From the NCBI GenBank assembly GCA_009923375.1, contig RFTO01000008.1:1-16587 (forward strand): a stretch of DNA of 16,587 bases, given 5' to 3'. Source of the stretch: Actinomycetota bacterium (lineage in GTDB: Bacteria; Actinomycetota; Actinomycetes; S36-B12; UBA5976). This document shows, one piece after another, positions 5,936 through 16,459 of the stretch. Under the pieces are notes generated by a model. It was not told the DNA's origin. It saw nothing but the letters and a program-made list of their open reading frames with translations, and searched no databases. Within the stretch, counting starts at the first letter, position 1. Each line of letters begins with the position of its first letter. Both the position numbers and the translations under genes were made by a program.

Positions 5936-6327
5936 CTAGTTTTGGGCGAGGTCGACCTTGATCCCACCGGTGTACTTAACCGTGAGGTTGTAAATCATGG
6001 CGTAAAGCGCTGCGCCCACCGTGGTGGTGACGATCTGCACAGCGACCACGATTAGACCTAGGCCGAAGGTACGCAGCAGGCTGAAGAAGGAAATTCCACT
6101 GCCGCCGCTGAACACATCGCCGAAGGTGCTGAGGATTGCATCGAACACTCCGGTGGCGGCCAGGAAAACCCACACGACCATGAACACCACCAATAGTGAC
6201 ACCCCTAACGCTAGGGAGACGATGAATGCAGTTCGAGCCGTGGTCCAGGGATCGATCCGCTTCAGCACCACGAGCGATCCTGCTGAGTGAGCCGCTGGCA
6301 CCTGCGCTGACGGATTCATCGCGGCGC

Positions 6328-6331
<4 letters not shown>
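5936..6331 (-). CDS. DUF3566 domain membrane protein
   Basis: A 131-residue membrane protein of the actinobacterial family found directly after gyrA (Rv0007-like position). The conserved start of the domain is LVVLKRIDPWTTARTAFIVS. Two hydrophobic segments follow, at about 35–62 and 89–118, separated by a Gly/Ser-rich loop (GDVFSGGSG). The end KYTGGIKVDL is typical. Mycobacterial members have a long disordered N-terminus; this one has only about 20 residues before the domain. I chose the GTG at 6331: it overlaps the gyrA stop as GTGA and has GAGGAAG seven bases upstream. The ATG four codons later has no ribosome site. Co-transcription with gyrB and gyrA is almost certain. The role is not established; a membrane or septum-associated function has been proposed for the family's location, but nothing in the sequence tests it. 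Confidence 0.9.
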
Positions 6332-8928
<2,597 letters not shown>

Positions 8929-8952
8929 AACAATGTCCTTGTCTTAGATGAA

Positions 8953-10935
8953 TCAGATGTCGAGGAAGCGCACGTCGTGCGCATTGCGTTGGATGAATGT
9001 TCGTCGGCTTTCAACATCCTCACCCATGAGAACGCTGAAAAGTTCGTCTGCTTGCGCGGCATCATCAAGAGTGACCTGCAATAGCACCCGGCGATCGCGG
9101 TCCATCGTGGTCTCTTTCAGTTCCTGCCAATTCATCTCACCCAGACCCTTGTAACGCTGGATCGCTTCTTCCTTCGGCAGGCGGCGTCCGACCTCTTGAC
9201 CCGCGCGGATGAACGCGTCGCGCTCACGATCGCTGAAGGCGTAATCAGGTTGTTCGCCTCGACCAGACCACTTGATCTTGTACAGCGGCGGCTGGCCCAG
9301 ATACACGTGCCCCTGCTCGATCAGCGGTCGCATGAAGCGGAACAACAAGGTGAGCAACAGGGTGCGGATGTGTTGTCCATCAACATCGGCGTCGGCCATC
9401 AAGATCAACTTGTGGTAGCGCAGCCGGTTGATGTCGAACTCTTCCTGCACACCGGTGCCTAGTGCGGATGCAAGTGCAAGCACCTCGGTGTTTTGTAAAA
9501 CCTTGTCAATGCGGGCCTTCTCAACATTCAAGATCTTTCCGCGGATGGGCAAGATCGCTTGGTGGTTCGGGTCGCGGGCTTGCTTGGCTGAACCGCCGGC
9601 GGAGTCTCCCTCCACCACGAACAGCTCGCACAACTCAGGCTCATTAGACGAGCAGTCGGTGAGCTTGCCGGGCAAACTGCCGGAACCGAAGAGTCCCTTG
9701 CGTCCACGGGCTAGGTCTCTTGCCTTACGCGCGGCCATGCGTGCTTGCGCTGCCGACACCGCCTTACGAGCGATTTCCTTGCCCTCCGAAGGGTTCGCCT
9801 CGAACCACGCCGCAAGGTTCTCGTTCACAACCTTCTGCACGAACGACTTTGCCTCGGTGTTGCCCAACTTGCTCTTGGTCTGACCTTCAAACTGCGGCTC
9901 GGCCAACTTCACCGAGACAATCGCTGTCAGCCCTTCACGGATGTCCTCACCGGACAGCTTGTCGTCCTTCTCCTTGAGCACGCCCCACTCGCGCGCGAAC
10001 TTGTTCATCAGGGTTGTCATCGCCGCGCGAAAACCCTCTTCATGGGTGCCGCCCTCGGTGGTGTTAATCGTGTTGGCGAATGTGTAAACACTCTCGGTGT
10101 AACCGGAGTTCCACTGCAGGGCCACCTCTGCGGAGGTGCGCTTGTCAGCAGCCTCCGACTCGAAATACAAAACCGTCGGGTGAGCAGCACCCTTGCTTGT
10201 GTTCAAATGCTTCACGAAGTCGGCGATGCCGCCGTCGTATTTGTACGACACTTCCCGACGCCCGACTGTCTCGGTCTCGGCATCTGCGGTGCCGTCGGCA
10301 TTCACCTGAATTGCGCCGGGCCGCTCATCCACCAACGTGATGGTCAATCCGCGGTTGAGGAACGCCATCTCCTGAAAGCGGCGGGACAGAGTGGTGAAGT
10401 CGTAAACCGTGGTTTCGAAAATTCCACCATCGGCCCAGAATGTCAACGTGGTGCCGGTTCGATCGGTGGCTCCGCATTTCTTCAGCGGGGCAGTCGGTGC
10501 ACCATGTGCGTAACTCTGCGTCCACACGCTGCCCTCGCGGTGGATTTCAACATCGAGGTTCGTACTAAGCGCGTTGACCACGGAGACACCAACACCGTGC
10601 AACCCACCAGAGACGGAGTAACCCCCGCCGCCAAACTTTCCGCCCGCGTGGAGCACTGTCAAGACGACCTCAACTGCTGGCTTCTTCTCAATCGGGTGCA
10701 TGTCAACCGGGATTCCTCGGCCGTTGTCTTCCACTCGCACACCGCCATCGGCGAGCAAGACCACCGTGATGTGGGTACAGACACCCGCGAGCGCTTCATC
10801 AACTGAGTTGTCCACGACTTCGTACACCAAGTGGTGCAAACCGCGCTCACCCGTGGAACCGATGTACATGCCGGGGCGCTTGCGCACTGCATCGAGACCT
10901 TCGAGAACCTGGATGGCACTTGCGTCGTACGACAC
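8953..10935 (-). CDS. gyrB: DNA gyrase subunit B
   Basis: The 660-residue ATPase subunit of gyrase. The GHKL ATP-binding site is seen in EVVDNSVDEA (Glu39 catalytic base, Asn43), VEDNGRGIPV with Asp70, and the lid GGGGYSVSGGLHGVGVSVVN (102–121). The TOPRIM metal site is VEGDSAGG (Glu442) and ADADVDG (Asp515, Asp517). The C-terminal YKGLGEMN and the ending RNAHDVRFLDI are standard. The length is slightly under that of the mycobacterial form. The start must be the GTG at 10935: an in-frame TGA lies 12 bases upstream and no ATG intervenes. The ribosome site is weak (CAGG). It heads the gyrB–gyrA–DUF3566 unit and is preceded by a 472-bp gap, so it probably has its own promoter. Confidence 0.98.
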   Translation of the reverse strand: MSYDASAIQVLEGLDAVRKRPGMYIGSTGERGLHHLVYEVVDNSVDEALAGVCTHITVVLLADGGVRVEDNGRGIPVDMHPIEKKPAVEVVLTVLHAGGKFGGGGYSVSGGLHGVGVSVVNALSTNLDVEIHREGSVWTQSYAHGAPTAPLKKCGATDRTGTTLTFWADGGIFETTVYDFTTLSRRFQEMAFLNRGLTITLVDERPGAIQVNADGTADAETETVGRREVSYKYDGGIADFVKHLNTSKGAAHPTVLYFESEAADKRTSAEVALQWNSGYTESVYTFANTINTTEGGTHEEGFRAAMTTLMNKFAREWGVLKEKDDKLSGEDIREGLTAIVSVKLAEPQFEGQTKSKLGNTEAKSFVQKVVNENLAAWFEANPSEGKEIARKAVSAAQARMAARKARDLARGRKGLFGSGSLPGKLTDCSSNEPELCELFVVEGDSAGGSAKQARDPNHQAILPIRGKILNVEKARIDKVLQNTEVLALASALGTGVQEEFDINRLRYHKLILMADADVDGQHIRTLLLTLLFRFMRPLIEQGHVYLGQPPLYKIKWSGRGEQPDYAFSDRERDAFIRAGQEVGRRLPKEEAIQRYKGLGEMNWQELKETTMDRDRRVLLQVTLDDAAQADELFSVLMGEDVESRRTFIQRNAHDVRFLDI

Positions 10936-11164
10936 AACAACCTGCTTTCACGAGCAATCTGACCGCCCAAGAGGCGGATATGGCGTCAGCACGGGCACTG
11001 CCTTCCCACTGTGGTCACGCCAACAGCCCGTGAAGGCGAGGCTCTGACGGCAGCCTGTCGCACGGATTTCTGGGTTAAGCGGTGTCGTGCCTGGAGTTAC
11101 CTGCGCGTGATTCCGCGACACTGTGAGCGGTCGAGCCGGGTTGCCCTGCACGTGCGGAGCTTGT

Positions 11165-11216
11165 GTGGTGCCTGTGTGTCATACGCGGGGGTGGTGCCTG
11201 TGTGTGGTGCCTGTGT
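11165..11216. repeat. 13-bp repeat block upstream of gyrB
   Basis: GTGGTGCCTGTGT occurs at 11165–11177, 11191–11203 and 11204–11216. The last two copies are in direct tandem. The space between the first and second is exactly one unit long (13 bp, GTCATACGCGGGG), so the block is in register as four units with one degenerate. Confidence 0.8.
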
Positions 11217-11313
11217 AGAGGGATCACGCGAGGTGGTTCCAGTCTAGTCGTTTTTTGGGTCACTGTGCGTTTAAGGCACGTAAACGGCACGCAAAGCGCC
11301 GCGACTGGCTTAC

Positions 11314-11329
11314 CTGTGGGTACCCACAG
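11314..11329. repeat. 16-bp perfect palindrome in the dciA–gyrB gap
   Basis: CTGTGGGTACCCACAG is fully self-complementary. Each half carries GTACCCACA, which matches the DnaA box TTATCCACA at 7 of 9 positions, so it may be a head-to-head pair of weak DnaA sites or an operator for another dimeric regulator. Confidence 0.6.
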
Positions 11330-11407
11330 AAGTTGAGTGTTCGCAGCAATTCACGCGATTTAGGGCGCTTGTCCGCAAAATGCGGCATATGGAGTACTTA
11401 TCCGTGC

Positions 11408-12007
11408 TTATCCGTAGGTGTCGCGGGGGCCCCTGCCAGGCACATGCCGCGCACCATGCCGCCAGGTTGGCGCCGAAGGCGCCAAAATTCGTATCTGGAC
11501 CTCAAATCCGGCACCCAAATCCTCAGTCAATCGCTGGCATAGGGTGCTGCTCAGCAGGCGTAACTGGGTGGCCCACGTGGTGGAATCCGTGCGGACTACC
11601 ACCTGAGCCAGGCTCAGTCCGGTGCTGCCGTGGTTCCTCACCTCAAAGGCCTCGATGACGCTGTGCGCGGCAATGTCTGCGCCGACGATGCTCGGCCAGC
11701 GCGAGATGACGCCTGCAACATTCACCTGCCCCTGCCAGCCAAGCTCGGTGACCAGATTCGTCACCGCACTGCCGAGTAGCGCTGGGTCTCGAGCATCCGG
11801 TCCCGCTCCACTGAACGTGGGCTCACCTGGGTCGCCCGCGGAGTGGTGGCGAGTGGTGAAGCCGCCAGAGCGTGTGGCGCTGCGCGAGAAACCCCGAGTA
11901 TGTGATCGTGCGCGTGCTAACGCTGCTCTGGCGAATTCAATAGCACGGTCGTCGTCAGTTCTCTGGGAGTCAGGCACGTCTGCAACCGCTGGGACCCGCT
12001 CAGACAT
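11408..12007 (-). CDS. dciA: DciA (DUF721) replicative-helicase accessory protein
   Basis: A 199-residue protein in the DUF721 position between recF and gyrB (Rv0004-like). DciA proteins bind the replicative helicase DnaB and help its loading in bacteria that lack DnaC or DnaI. The first ~75 residues are polar and probably disordered (Ser/Arg/Gly/His-rich). The conserved domain begins at about 77, with the family features LGWQGQVNVAGVISRWPSIV (88–107) and VVVRTDSTTWATQLRLL (127–143). A basic tail follows (WRHGARHVPGRGPR). I chose the ATG at 12007, which overlaps the recF stop by eight bases (ATGTCTGA) and has GAGG just upstream. Near-by GTG codons and a TTG at 12031 are in frame, so the start could be a few codons earlier. 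The gene ends the dnaN–recF–dciA operon. Confidence 0.9.
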   Translation of the reverse strand: MSERVPAVADVPDSQRTDDDRAIEFARAALARARSHTRGFSRSATRSGGFTTRHHSAGDPGEPTFSGAGPDARDPALLGSAVTNLVTELGWQGQVNVAGVISRWPSIVGADIAAHSVIEAFEVRNHGSTGLSLAQVVVRTDSTTWATQLRLLSSTLCQRLTEDLGAGFEVQIRILAPSAPTWRHGARHVPGRGPRDTYG

Positions 12008-13172
12008 CTGCCTCACCACCCTCACGCGCAATCGCTAATGACACGGACGCCAGTTGCCGGGGCACATCGTCGGCGACCGCAACGGTGATGATGACCTGTT
12101 CCACTCCCTCAATTGCCCCGGCAAGGCGCTCACGGCGGATCACGTCAAGTTCGGCGAACACATCGTCGAGGATCAACACCGGATCGTCTCGGTGATGCTC
12201 CCTCAGCACATCGAAGCAGCCAAGTTTCATCGCCAACACCACCGACCACATCTCCCCGTGGCTCGCGTATCCCTTTGCAGGGTGCTCCCCCAACATGATC
12301 GTCACATCGTCCCGCTGTGGTCCGACAAGCCCAACCCCGCGGCGTAATTCATCGCCGCGACGCTCCGCTAAATCCGCGAGATACGCCTGTGTCGCCGCGG
12401 CTTCAGACACATGTGCAGTCCCATATTCATCGAGATTGTCGGCGAGCAACTTTCCGATGTGGCTGTTGTAAGCCTCGTACACCAAGCTGCAGTTCTTCCC
12501 CGAATCGGATATCTGAGCGTGCCTGGTTTCAAGATGCCCTTGCATCACTCGCAATGTGTCAAGGCGGCCCAACAACATGCGCGCGGCCAGCGGCGCGAAC
12601 TGCACATCCCAGACGTCCAAGGTGGTTTCTAAAGACTCTCGGGAGCTCTGCTGCTTCATCGCGGACGGCGAAGATTTCAGCAATGATGCACGTTGTTTAA
12701 GTGCGCGGCTGAAGTCAGCCATCACTGATGCGAATCGGGGGTAGCGCGCCACTAATAGCTCATCGACAAACGCTCGTCGGACCGCCGGATCACGACGAAC
12801 TAAGTCGAGATCTTCTGGTGAGAACAGCACAACCCGGACAAGACCTAGTAACTCACGGCTGCGTGTGAGTTTGTTCCCGTTAACGGATGCAACCGATGCT
12901 TTACCCGCGGTGAGAATCACCTCTGCTGTGATGTCGCGTTCCTCCACCCGCGCCCGCGCCCTGATATTCGCCTGCAGGCAGCCTGAGCGCACGAGAGCGG
13001 AATCGTTTGTGACGCGGTGGCTGCCTAGCCTTGAGAGATAGACGATCGCTTCAGCGATATTCGTCTTGCCTACGCCATTGCGGCCGACGAGCACCGTCAC
13101 ACCCGACTCGAACTCCGCTGTGAAATGGTGCCATGAACGGTAATCATCCAGCGAGATCGCCAGAAGGCGCAT
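12000..13172 (-). CDS. recF: DNA replication/repair protein RecF
   Basis: The 390-residue SMC-like ATPase that helps RecO and RecR load RecA on gapped DNA. Walker A is GRNGVGKT (30–37) and Walker B VLILDD (332–337), followed by the D-loop region VFAELD. RecF-specific segments are present: VVLFSPEDLDLVRRDPAVRR, then FVDELL, and GLVGPQRDD. I chose the ATG at 13172, where the sequence starts MRLLAISLDDYRSW as in homologues, with AGGG eight bases upstream. The same frame stays open to 13244 but that extension falls inside dnaN and is not RecF-like. It lies 19 bp after dnaN and overlaps dciA by 8 bp. Confidence 0.97.
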   Translation of the reverse strand: MRLLAISLDDYRSWHHFTAEFESGVTVLVGRNGVGKTNIAEAIVYLSRLGSHRVTNDSALVRSGCLQANIRARARVEERDITAEVILTAGKASVASVNGNKLTRSRELLGLVRVVLFSPEDLDLVRRDPAVRRAFVDELLVARYPRFASVMADFSRALKQRASLLKSSPSAMKQQSSRESLETTLDVWDVQFAPLAARMLLGRLDTLRVMQGHLETRHAQISDSGKNCSLVYEAYNSHIGKLLADNLDEYGTAHVSEAAATQAYLADLAERRGDELRRGVGLVGPQRDDVTIMLGEHPAKGYASHGEMWSVVLAMKLGCFDVLREHHRDDPVLILDDVFAELDVIRRERLAGAIEGVEQVIITVAVADDVPRQLASVSLAIAREGGEADV

Positions 13173-13191
13173 CGTGTTAGCCCTGTGTGTT

Positions 13192-14337
13192 CTACAGGCG
13201 GCTGGGTGCGATGAGGTGTTTGAAGTTGTCCACCACATCCGCATCCATGCCGGCAGCGCCTTGCAACATGGCGATGCGGCGGCTGTCGGTCATGGAAAGT
13301 GCAGTGATCGGTGCGTTAACCACATTCACTCCATCGATGAGGTAATCCGCATTGAAGACGATGTACTCCACCCCTTCACCAGAAACAACGCAATCGATGA
13401 CCTCGCGGGCGCTGCTGTTCTCACCACTAGCCGACAGTGTGATGGTTGACTCGGTGAAATCCAGGCGCATGTTGTTGATCATGGTTGTGCGGCTTGCCGC
13501 GATGGTGTTGACGCGCTTGGCTGCTTCCATGAGATCGGCTGAATCGAAGCGGACAGTCGTTGTGGAAGCCTGCGGGATGATGTGTTCGTACTCGTTGAAT
13601 TTCTCACCCATCAGCTGCGTAATGGTGCGGCGATCGTTCGCTTCAAAGCCGATGTAGCGTCGGTTCTTCGGGTCGGCGTCGAAATAAAGATCGACACTCT
13701 CAGCTGATGCCAATGCGCGGGCAATGTCGTTGAATGCCCGCGCCGGCACGAGCACCTGAATGTCGTCAAGAGTGGTGTTCGCCGACCAACCAACTTCACG
13801 AAGGGATAGCCGGTGACGGTCGGTGGCGACGAGGCGAATGTGGTTCCCGCGGAATTCAACATGAATACCTAAAAGGTCGGCGCGGGCCAAGGATTTACCA
13901 GCGGCGACGGCCACCTGGCCAACAGCGCCAGCCAAAGTGGCACCTGGCACAGAGCCACACGCTGCGGGCATGTCCGGGAGTTGAGGAAATGTAGATGCGT
14001 TAGCGACGGGGAGTTGGAATTCAGCTCGCCCGCAGGTGACCTTCACTCCGTTGTCATCGATATTCATCACCACAGGCGCATTTGGCAGCATCCGAACAAC
14101 TGCCTGTAATAGTTGACCAGAAATTAGGACACTTCCCGGGGTATCAATGTCAGCGGCAATATGAATATCACTAAGGGAGTCACCATCGAAGGTGGTGATG
14201 ACGAGGGGTTTCACATTTGAGGTGTCGATACTGAAGAGAACATTGCGTAACACTGGGTTGGTTGGTCGCGCGGGTAAAGTGCGAGAAACCCAGCCGATGG
14301 CATCGACTAATGCATCGCGTTCGACTCGAATCTGCAC
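13192..14337 (-). CDS. dnaN: DNA polymerase III subunit beta (sliding clamp)
   Basis: The 381-residue clamp that encircles DNA as a head-to-tail dimer and tethers DNA polymerase III. Three repeated clamp folds of about 125 residues are expected. The first begins MQIRVERDALVDAIGWVSRT and includes RPTNPVLRNVLF; the second holds ATDRHRLSLREVGW; the third ends with VDNFKHLIAPSRL. The usual ending is LMPVRL-like, so LIAPSRL is a somewhat divergent C-terminus around the partner-binding pocket. The start is the GTG at 14337, preceded five bases upstream by TAGGAG. It is first in the dnaN–recF–dciA operon and faces oriC. Confidence 0.97.
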   Translation of the reverse strand: MQIRVERDALVDAIGWVSRTLPARPTNPVLRNVLFSIDTSNVKPLVITTFDGDSLSDIHIAADIDTPGSVLISGQLLQAVVRMLPNAPVVMNIDDNGVKVTCGRAEFQLPVANASTFPQLPDMPAACGSVPGATLAGAVGQVAVAAGKSLARADLLGIHVEFRGNHIRLVATDRHRLSLREVGWSANTTLDDIQVLVPARAFNDIARALASAESVDLYFDADPKNRRYIGFEANDRRTITQLMGEKFNEYEHIIPQASTTTVRFDSADLMEAAKRVNTIAASRTTMINNMRLDFTESTITLSASGENSSAREVIDCVVSGEGVEYIVFNADYLIDGVNVVNAPITALSMTDSRRIAMLQGAAGMDADVVDNFKHLIAPSRL

Positions 14338-14640
14338 AGCTGCTCCTAAAAGTCACACACCATCGCGATAGCGAGAAATCCCTCGCGCCAACGGCGTAAT
14401 CGTGGCACAGCCCTGCTGCTTCGGATACTGCTGCTACCCCAGCGTTGGGGAATTGATTGATATCCCCGGATTGTGCTCAATGTTTAGATCCCAAGCCCGG
14501 TGGCGATTGGGTTAGTGGTATTTGCAAAAGTTGTGGGGTTCGCTAATTTGATGACTAGTGAGTTCACCGCCATGTCAGCCAGGAAGGTCCCGTAAGGTAA
14601 AAAATCCGTTCTTGATGTTTTCCACCAGCCGCCGGCAGTG
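14338..14640. other. dnaN-proximal part of the origin intergenic region
   Basis: No gene is seen. This side holds the dnaN ribosome site and few DnaA boxes: ATATCCCCG (14460–14468, 6/9) and TTTTCCACC (14618–14626, 7/9). Two overlapping inverted repeats share one arm: CCCCA-GCGT-TGGGG (14437–14450) and GGGGA-N11-TCCCC (14447–14467), so only one hairpin can form at a time. Nearer dnaN, GCGAG-N6-CTCGC lies at about 14371–14386. I cannot identify a convincing dnaN promoter. Confidence 0.4.
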
Positions 14641-14709
14641 GTGTTTTAAATCTGGTCATATAGATATGGGATTAGTAGTAGTAATAAGTGGTGTGGATGA
14701 TGTGGACAA
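14641..14709. other. oriC: DNA-unwinding element with DnaA-trios and tandem DnaA boxes
   Basis: An AT-rich stretch (14643–14687) abuts two DnaA boxes in direct tandem, TGTGGATGA (14692–14700) and TGTGGACAA (14701–14709), each 8/9 on the minus strand. Between them and the AT-rich DNA, the plus strand read 3'→5' from 14687 to 14673 gives AAT-AAT-GAT-GAT-GAT. That is five consecutive DnaA-trios ([G/A]A[T/A]), separated from the box by the short GTGG (14688–14691). This is the known order box – GC spacer – trios – AT-rich DNA of the basal unwinding system, so strand opening most likely begins here. Confidence 0.7.
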
Positions 14710-14923
14710 ACACCAGATCCTGCGGCGCGTCTCGTGTACGTCGAGATATCCCCACTGTGGACAGTTGTGGGGAAAAATCTGGACGACTACCCACAGCCAT
14801 GTGTATGAAACACCCTCATATCGACTTAGTTTGCGACACACCGAGAAGTTATCCCCAGGCCGCAGCAGGATTTATCCCCTCAAAACCCATTTATCCACAG
14901 TTTCCACAGGGGTGTGTGGATAG
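14692..14923. other. oriC: oriC DnaA-box cluster
   Basis: Many matches to TTATCCACA are packed here, in both orientations. Perfect: TTATCCACA 14891–14899 (+). Eight of nine: 14692–14700 (-), 14701–14709 (-), TTATCCCCA 14849–14857 (+), TGTGGATAG 14915–14923 (-). Seven of nine: 14746–14754 (+), 14756–14764 (-), 14766–14774 (-), 14787–14795 (+), 14872–14880 (+), 14900–14908 (+). Density is highest next to the dnaA stop. Together with the dnaA and dnaN flanks this marks the chromosomal origin. Confidence 0.93.
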
Positions 14924-14963
14924 TCGGATTATTCAGGTGTGAAAGCGTGTCGCAGGACACTGA

Positions 14964-16421
14964 TTACATACTCTGCTGGCTGGACTTTTTAATCAGGCTG
15001 GTGAGCTCAGTGACCTGGTTGTACACACTTCGGCGCTCAGCCATCAAGGTGCGAATCTTGCGGTCGGCGTGCATGACGGTGGTGTGATCGCGATTTCCGA
15101 ACTGCTGGCCAATTTTAGGCAGCGACAAGTCGGTCAGTTCTCGACATAGATACATCGCGATCTGTCTGGCTGACACCAACACTCGGCTTCGAGATGAGCT
15201 ACAGAGATCATCCATTGTGATCGCGAAGAATGCAGATGTTTGGTGCATGATCGTCGCCGAGGTGATCTGGTGGCTTCGCTCAACCACGAGGTCCTTGAGT
15301 ACAACCGAGGCAATGTCCATATCCACCGGTTGGCGGTTCAGGCTCGCGAACGCCATGATTCGGATAAGCGCACCTTCAAGCTCCCGGATGTTGCTGGAGA
15401 TCTTTCCTGCGACGAACTCCAAGACCTCGGGCGGAACTGTGAGCCGATCTGCGGCGCTCTTCTTGCGCAAAATAGCGATACGGGTCTCGAGGTCAGGCGG
15501 CTGCACGTCGGTGGTAAGCCCTTGCTCGAAGCGGGAGAGCATTCGGTCCTCAAAGTCTTGCAATTGCTTGGGCGGCAAGTCCGAGGTGATGACGATCTGC
15601 TTATTCGCGTTGTAAAGACTATTGAATGTGTGGAAGAACTCTTCCTGGGTTTGTACTTTACCTGAAAGGAATTGGATGTCGTCGATCAGCAGTACGTCGA
15701 CATCGCGATAACGGCTCTTAAAAGTTGACGCCTTGTCGTCACGGATGGAATTGATGAAGTCGTTGGTGAATTCTTCGCTGGAGACATAACGCACTCGAGT
15801 GCCAGTGTGAAGGGTGCGTGTGTAGTGGCCGATGGCGTGCAGTAAGTGCGTCTTACCAAGGCCAGATTCGCCGTAAATAAACAGCGGGTTGTAGGCACGG
15901 CCTGGTAATTCAGCTGCCGCAGCTGCCGCAGCGTGTGCAAAGCGGTTACTGGATCCGATCACGAATGTGTCGAACTGATACTTGGGATTCAAGCGAGATG
16001 ATTCAGCGCGACCAGCGCTTGGGTGTGCTGGGGCGGGGATGGCGGATTCTGCCTGACGGGTGGACCCAAAAGCCGAAGCCGCAGGCACATCGCCCACATC
16101 GCCAAAACCTGCATCCAGCGACTGATCATCTTCAAAAACTTCGACGCCATCAGCCAGCGATGCATCGACGGTGACGGCAATACGCAGTTCACGCTTGTAT
16201 TCCTGGCTGAGGACATCGCAGATGATCGATCGCATGCGCGTTTCAACAATCTGCTTGGTGAAGTCATTTGGAACTGCGATAACCGCGGTGTCTTCGACCA
16301 GCGCAATCGGCTTTGTCATCCGCAGGAAGGCGCGGTGTTGCGCTGCCAGACCGGTTTCGTCCATCCGATTCATGGCGTGTGCCCACACGTCGGCAAGGTT
16401 CGTGGCGGTGGTGTCAGTCAT
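14964..16421 (-). CDS. dnaA: Chromosomal replication initiator protein DnaA
   Basis: The 485-residue AAA+ initiator that binds DnaA boxes and melts oriC. Domain I is about 1–85. Domain II is a short acidic-to-Ala/Pro linker (about 90–145), much shorter than in Streptomyces. Domain III starts near NPKYQFDTFVIG and has Walker A GESGLGKTH (184–192), Walker B LLIDD (244–248) and the box VII arginine in SRFEQG (Arg297). Domain IV carries the signature IGQQFGNRDHTTVMHA (437–452) that reads the DnaA box. I chose the ATG at 16421, with GAGG five bases upstream and the normal domain I start. The open frame continues to 16556, but that stretch is the promoter region. It ends 41 bp from the nearest DnaA box of oriC. 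Confidence 0.98.
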   Translation of the reverse strand: MTDTTATNLADVWAHAMNRMDETGLAAQHRAFLRMTKPIALVEDTAVIAVPNDFTKQIVETRMRSIICDVLSQEYKRELRIAVTVDASLADGVEVFEDDQSLDAGFGDVGDVPAASAFGSTRQAESAIPAPAHPSAGRAESSRLNPKYQFDTFVIGSSNRFAHAAAAAAAELPGRAYNPLFIYGESGLGKTHLLHAIGHYTRTLHTGTRVRYVSSEEFTNDFINSIRDDKASTFKSRYRDVDVLLIDDIQFLSGKVQTQEEFFHTFNSLYNANKQIVITSDLPPKQLQDFEDRMLSRFEQGLTTDVQPPDLETRIAILRKKSAADRLTVPPEVLEFVAGKISSNIRELEGALIRIMAFASLNRQPVDMDIASVVLKDLVVERSHQITSATIMHQTSAFFAITMDDLCSSSRSRVLVSARQIAMYLCRELTDLSLPKIGQQFGNRDHTTVMHADRKIRTLMAERRSVYNQVTELTSLIKKSSQQSM

Positions 16422-16459
16422 GATGTCCTCGCAAAGGGAACTCGTCGGTGAAGTGAGGC

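Larger units (their letters stand above)
10936..11407 (-). promoter_or_regulatory. gyrB upstream region with repeats and palindromes
   Basis: This 472-bp gap has no convincing gene. In transcription order it holds: a hairpin CCGCA-AAA-TGCGG (11373–11385) after the dciA stop; a perfect 16-bp palindrome CTGTGGGTACCCACAG (11314–11329); an inverted repeat CGTTTA-N7-TAAACG (11268–11286); a -10-like TAGACT (11241–11246) without a good -35; the 13-bp repeat block (11165–11216); and CCGCC-CAAGA-GGCGG (10963–10977) 28 bp before the gyrB start. No hairpin is followed by a T-run, so I see no clear intrinsic terminator for the dnaN–recF–dciA operon. A gyrB promoter is expected here, as gyrase genes are usually supercoiling-controlled. 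TAGACT is the best -10 I can find, giving a leader of about 300 nt. Confidence 0.45.

Noticed and set aside
9745..10806. Long open frame (353 codons) on the plus strand opposite gyrB
   Set aside because: Antisense shadow of gyrB with no domain, no ribosome site that I can see, and no conserved motif.
11165..11216. Possible CRISPR-like array upstream of gyrB
   Set aside because: Units are 13 bp, two are directly adjacent without spacers, and no cas gene is present.
11075..11290. Small minus-strand gene of 71 codons in the dciA–gyrB gap
   Set aside because: His/Pro/Arg-rich low-complexity translation that follows the repeat block; no ribosome site or family match.
12000..13244. Longer recF starting inside dnaN
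   Set aside because: The 24 extra residues overlap the dnaN end in another frame and are unlike RecF; the ATG at 13172 gives the family's normal start and has a ribosome site.
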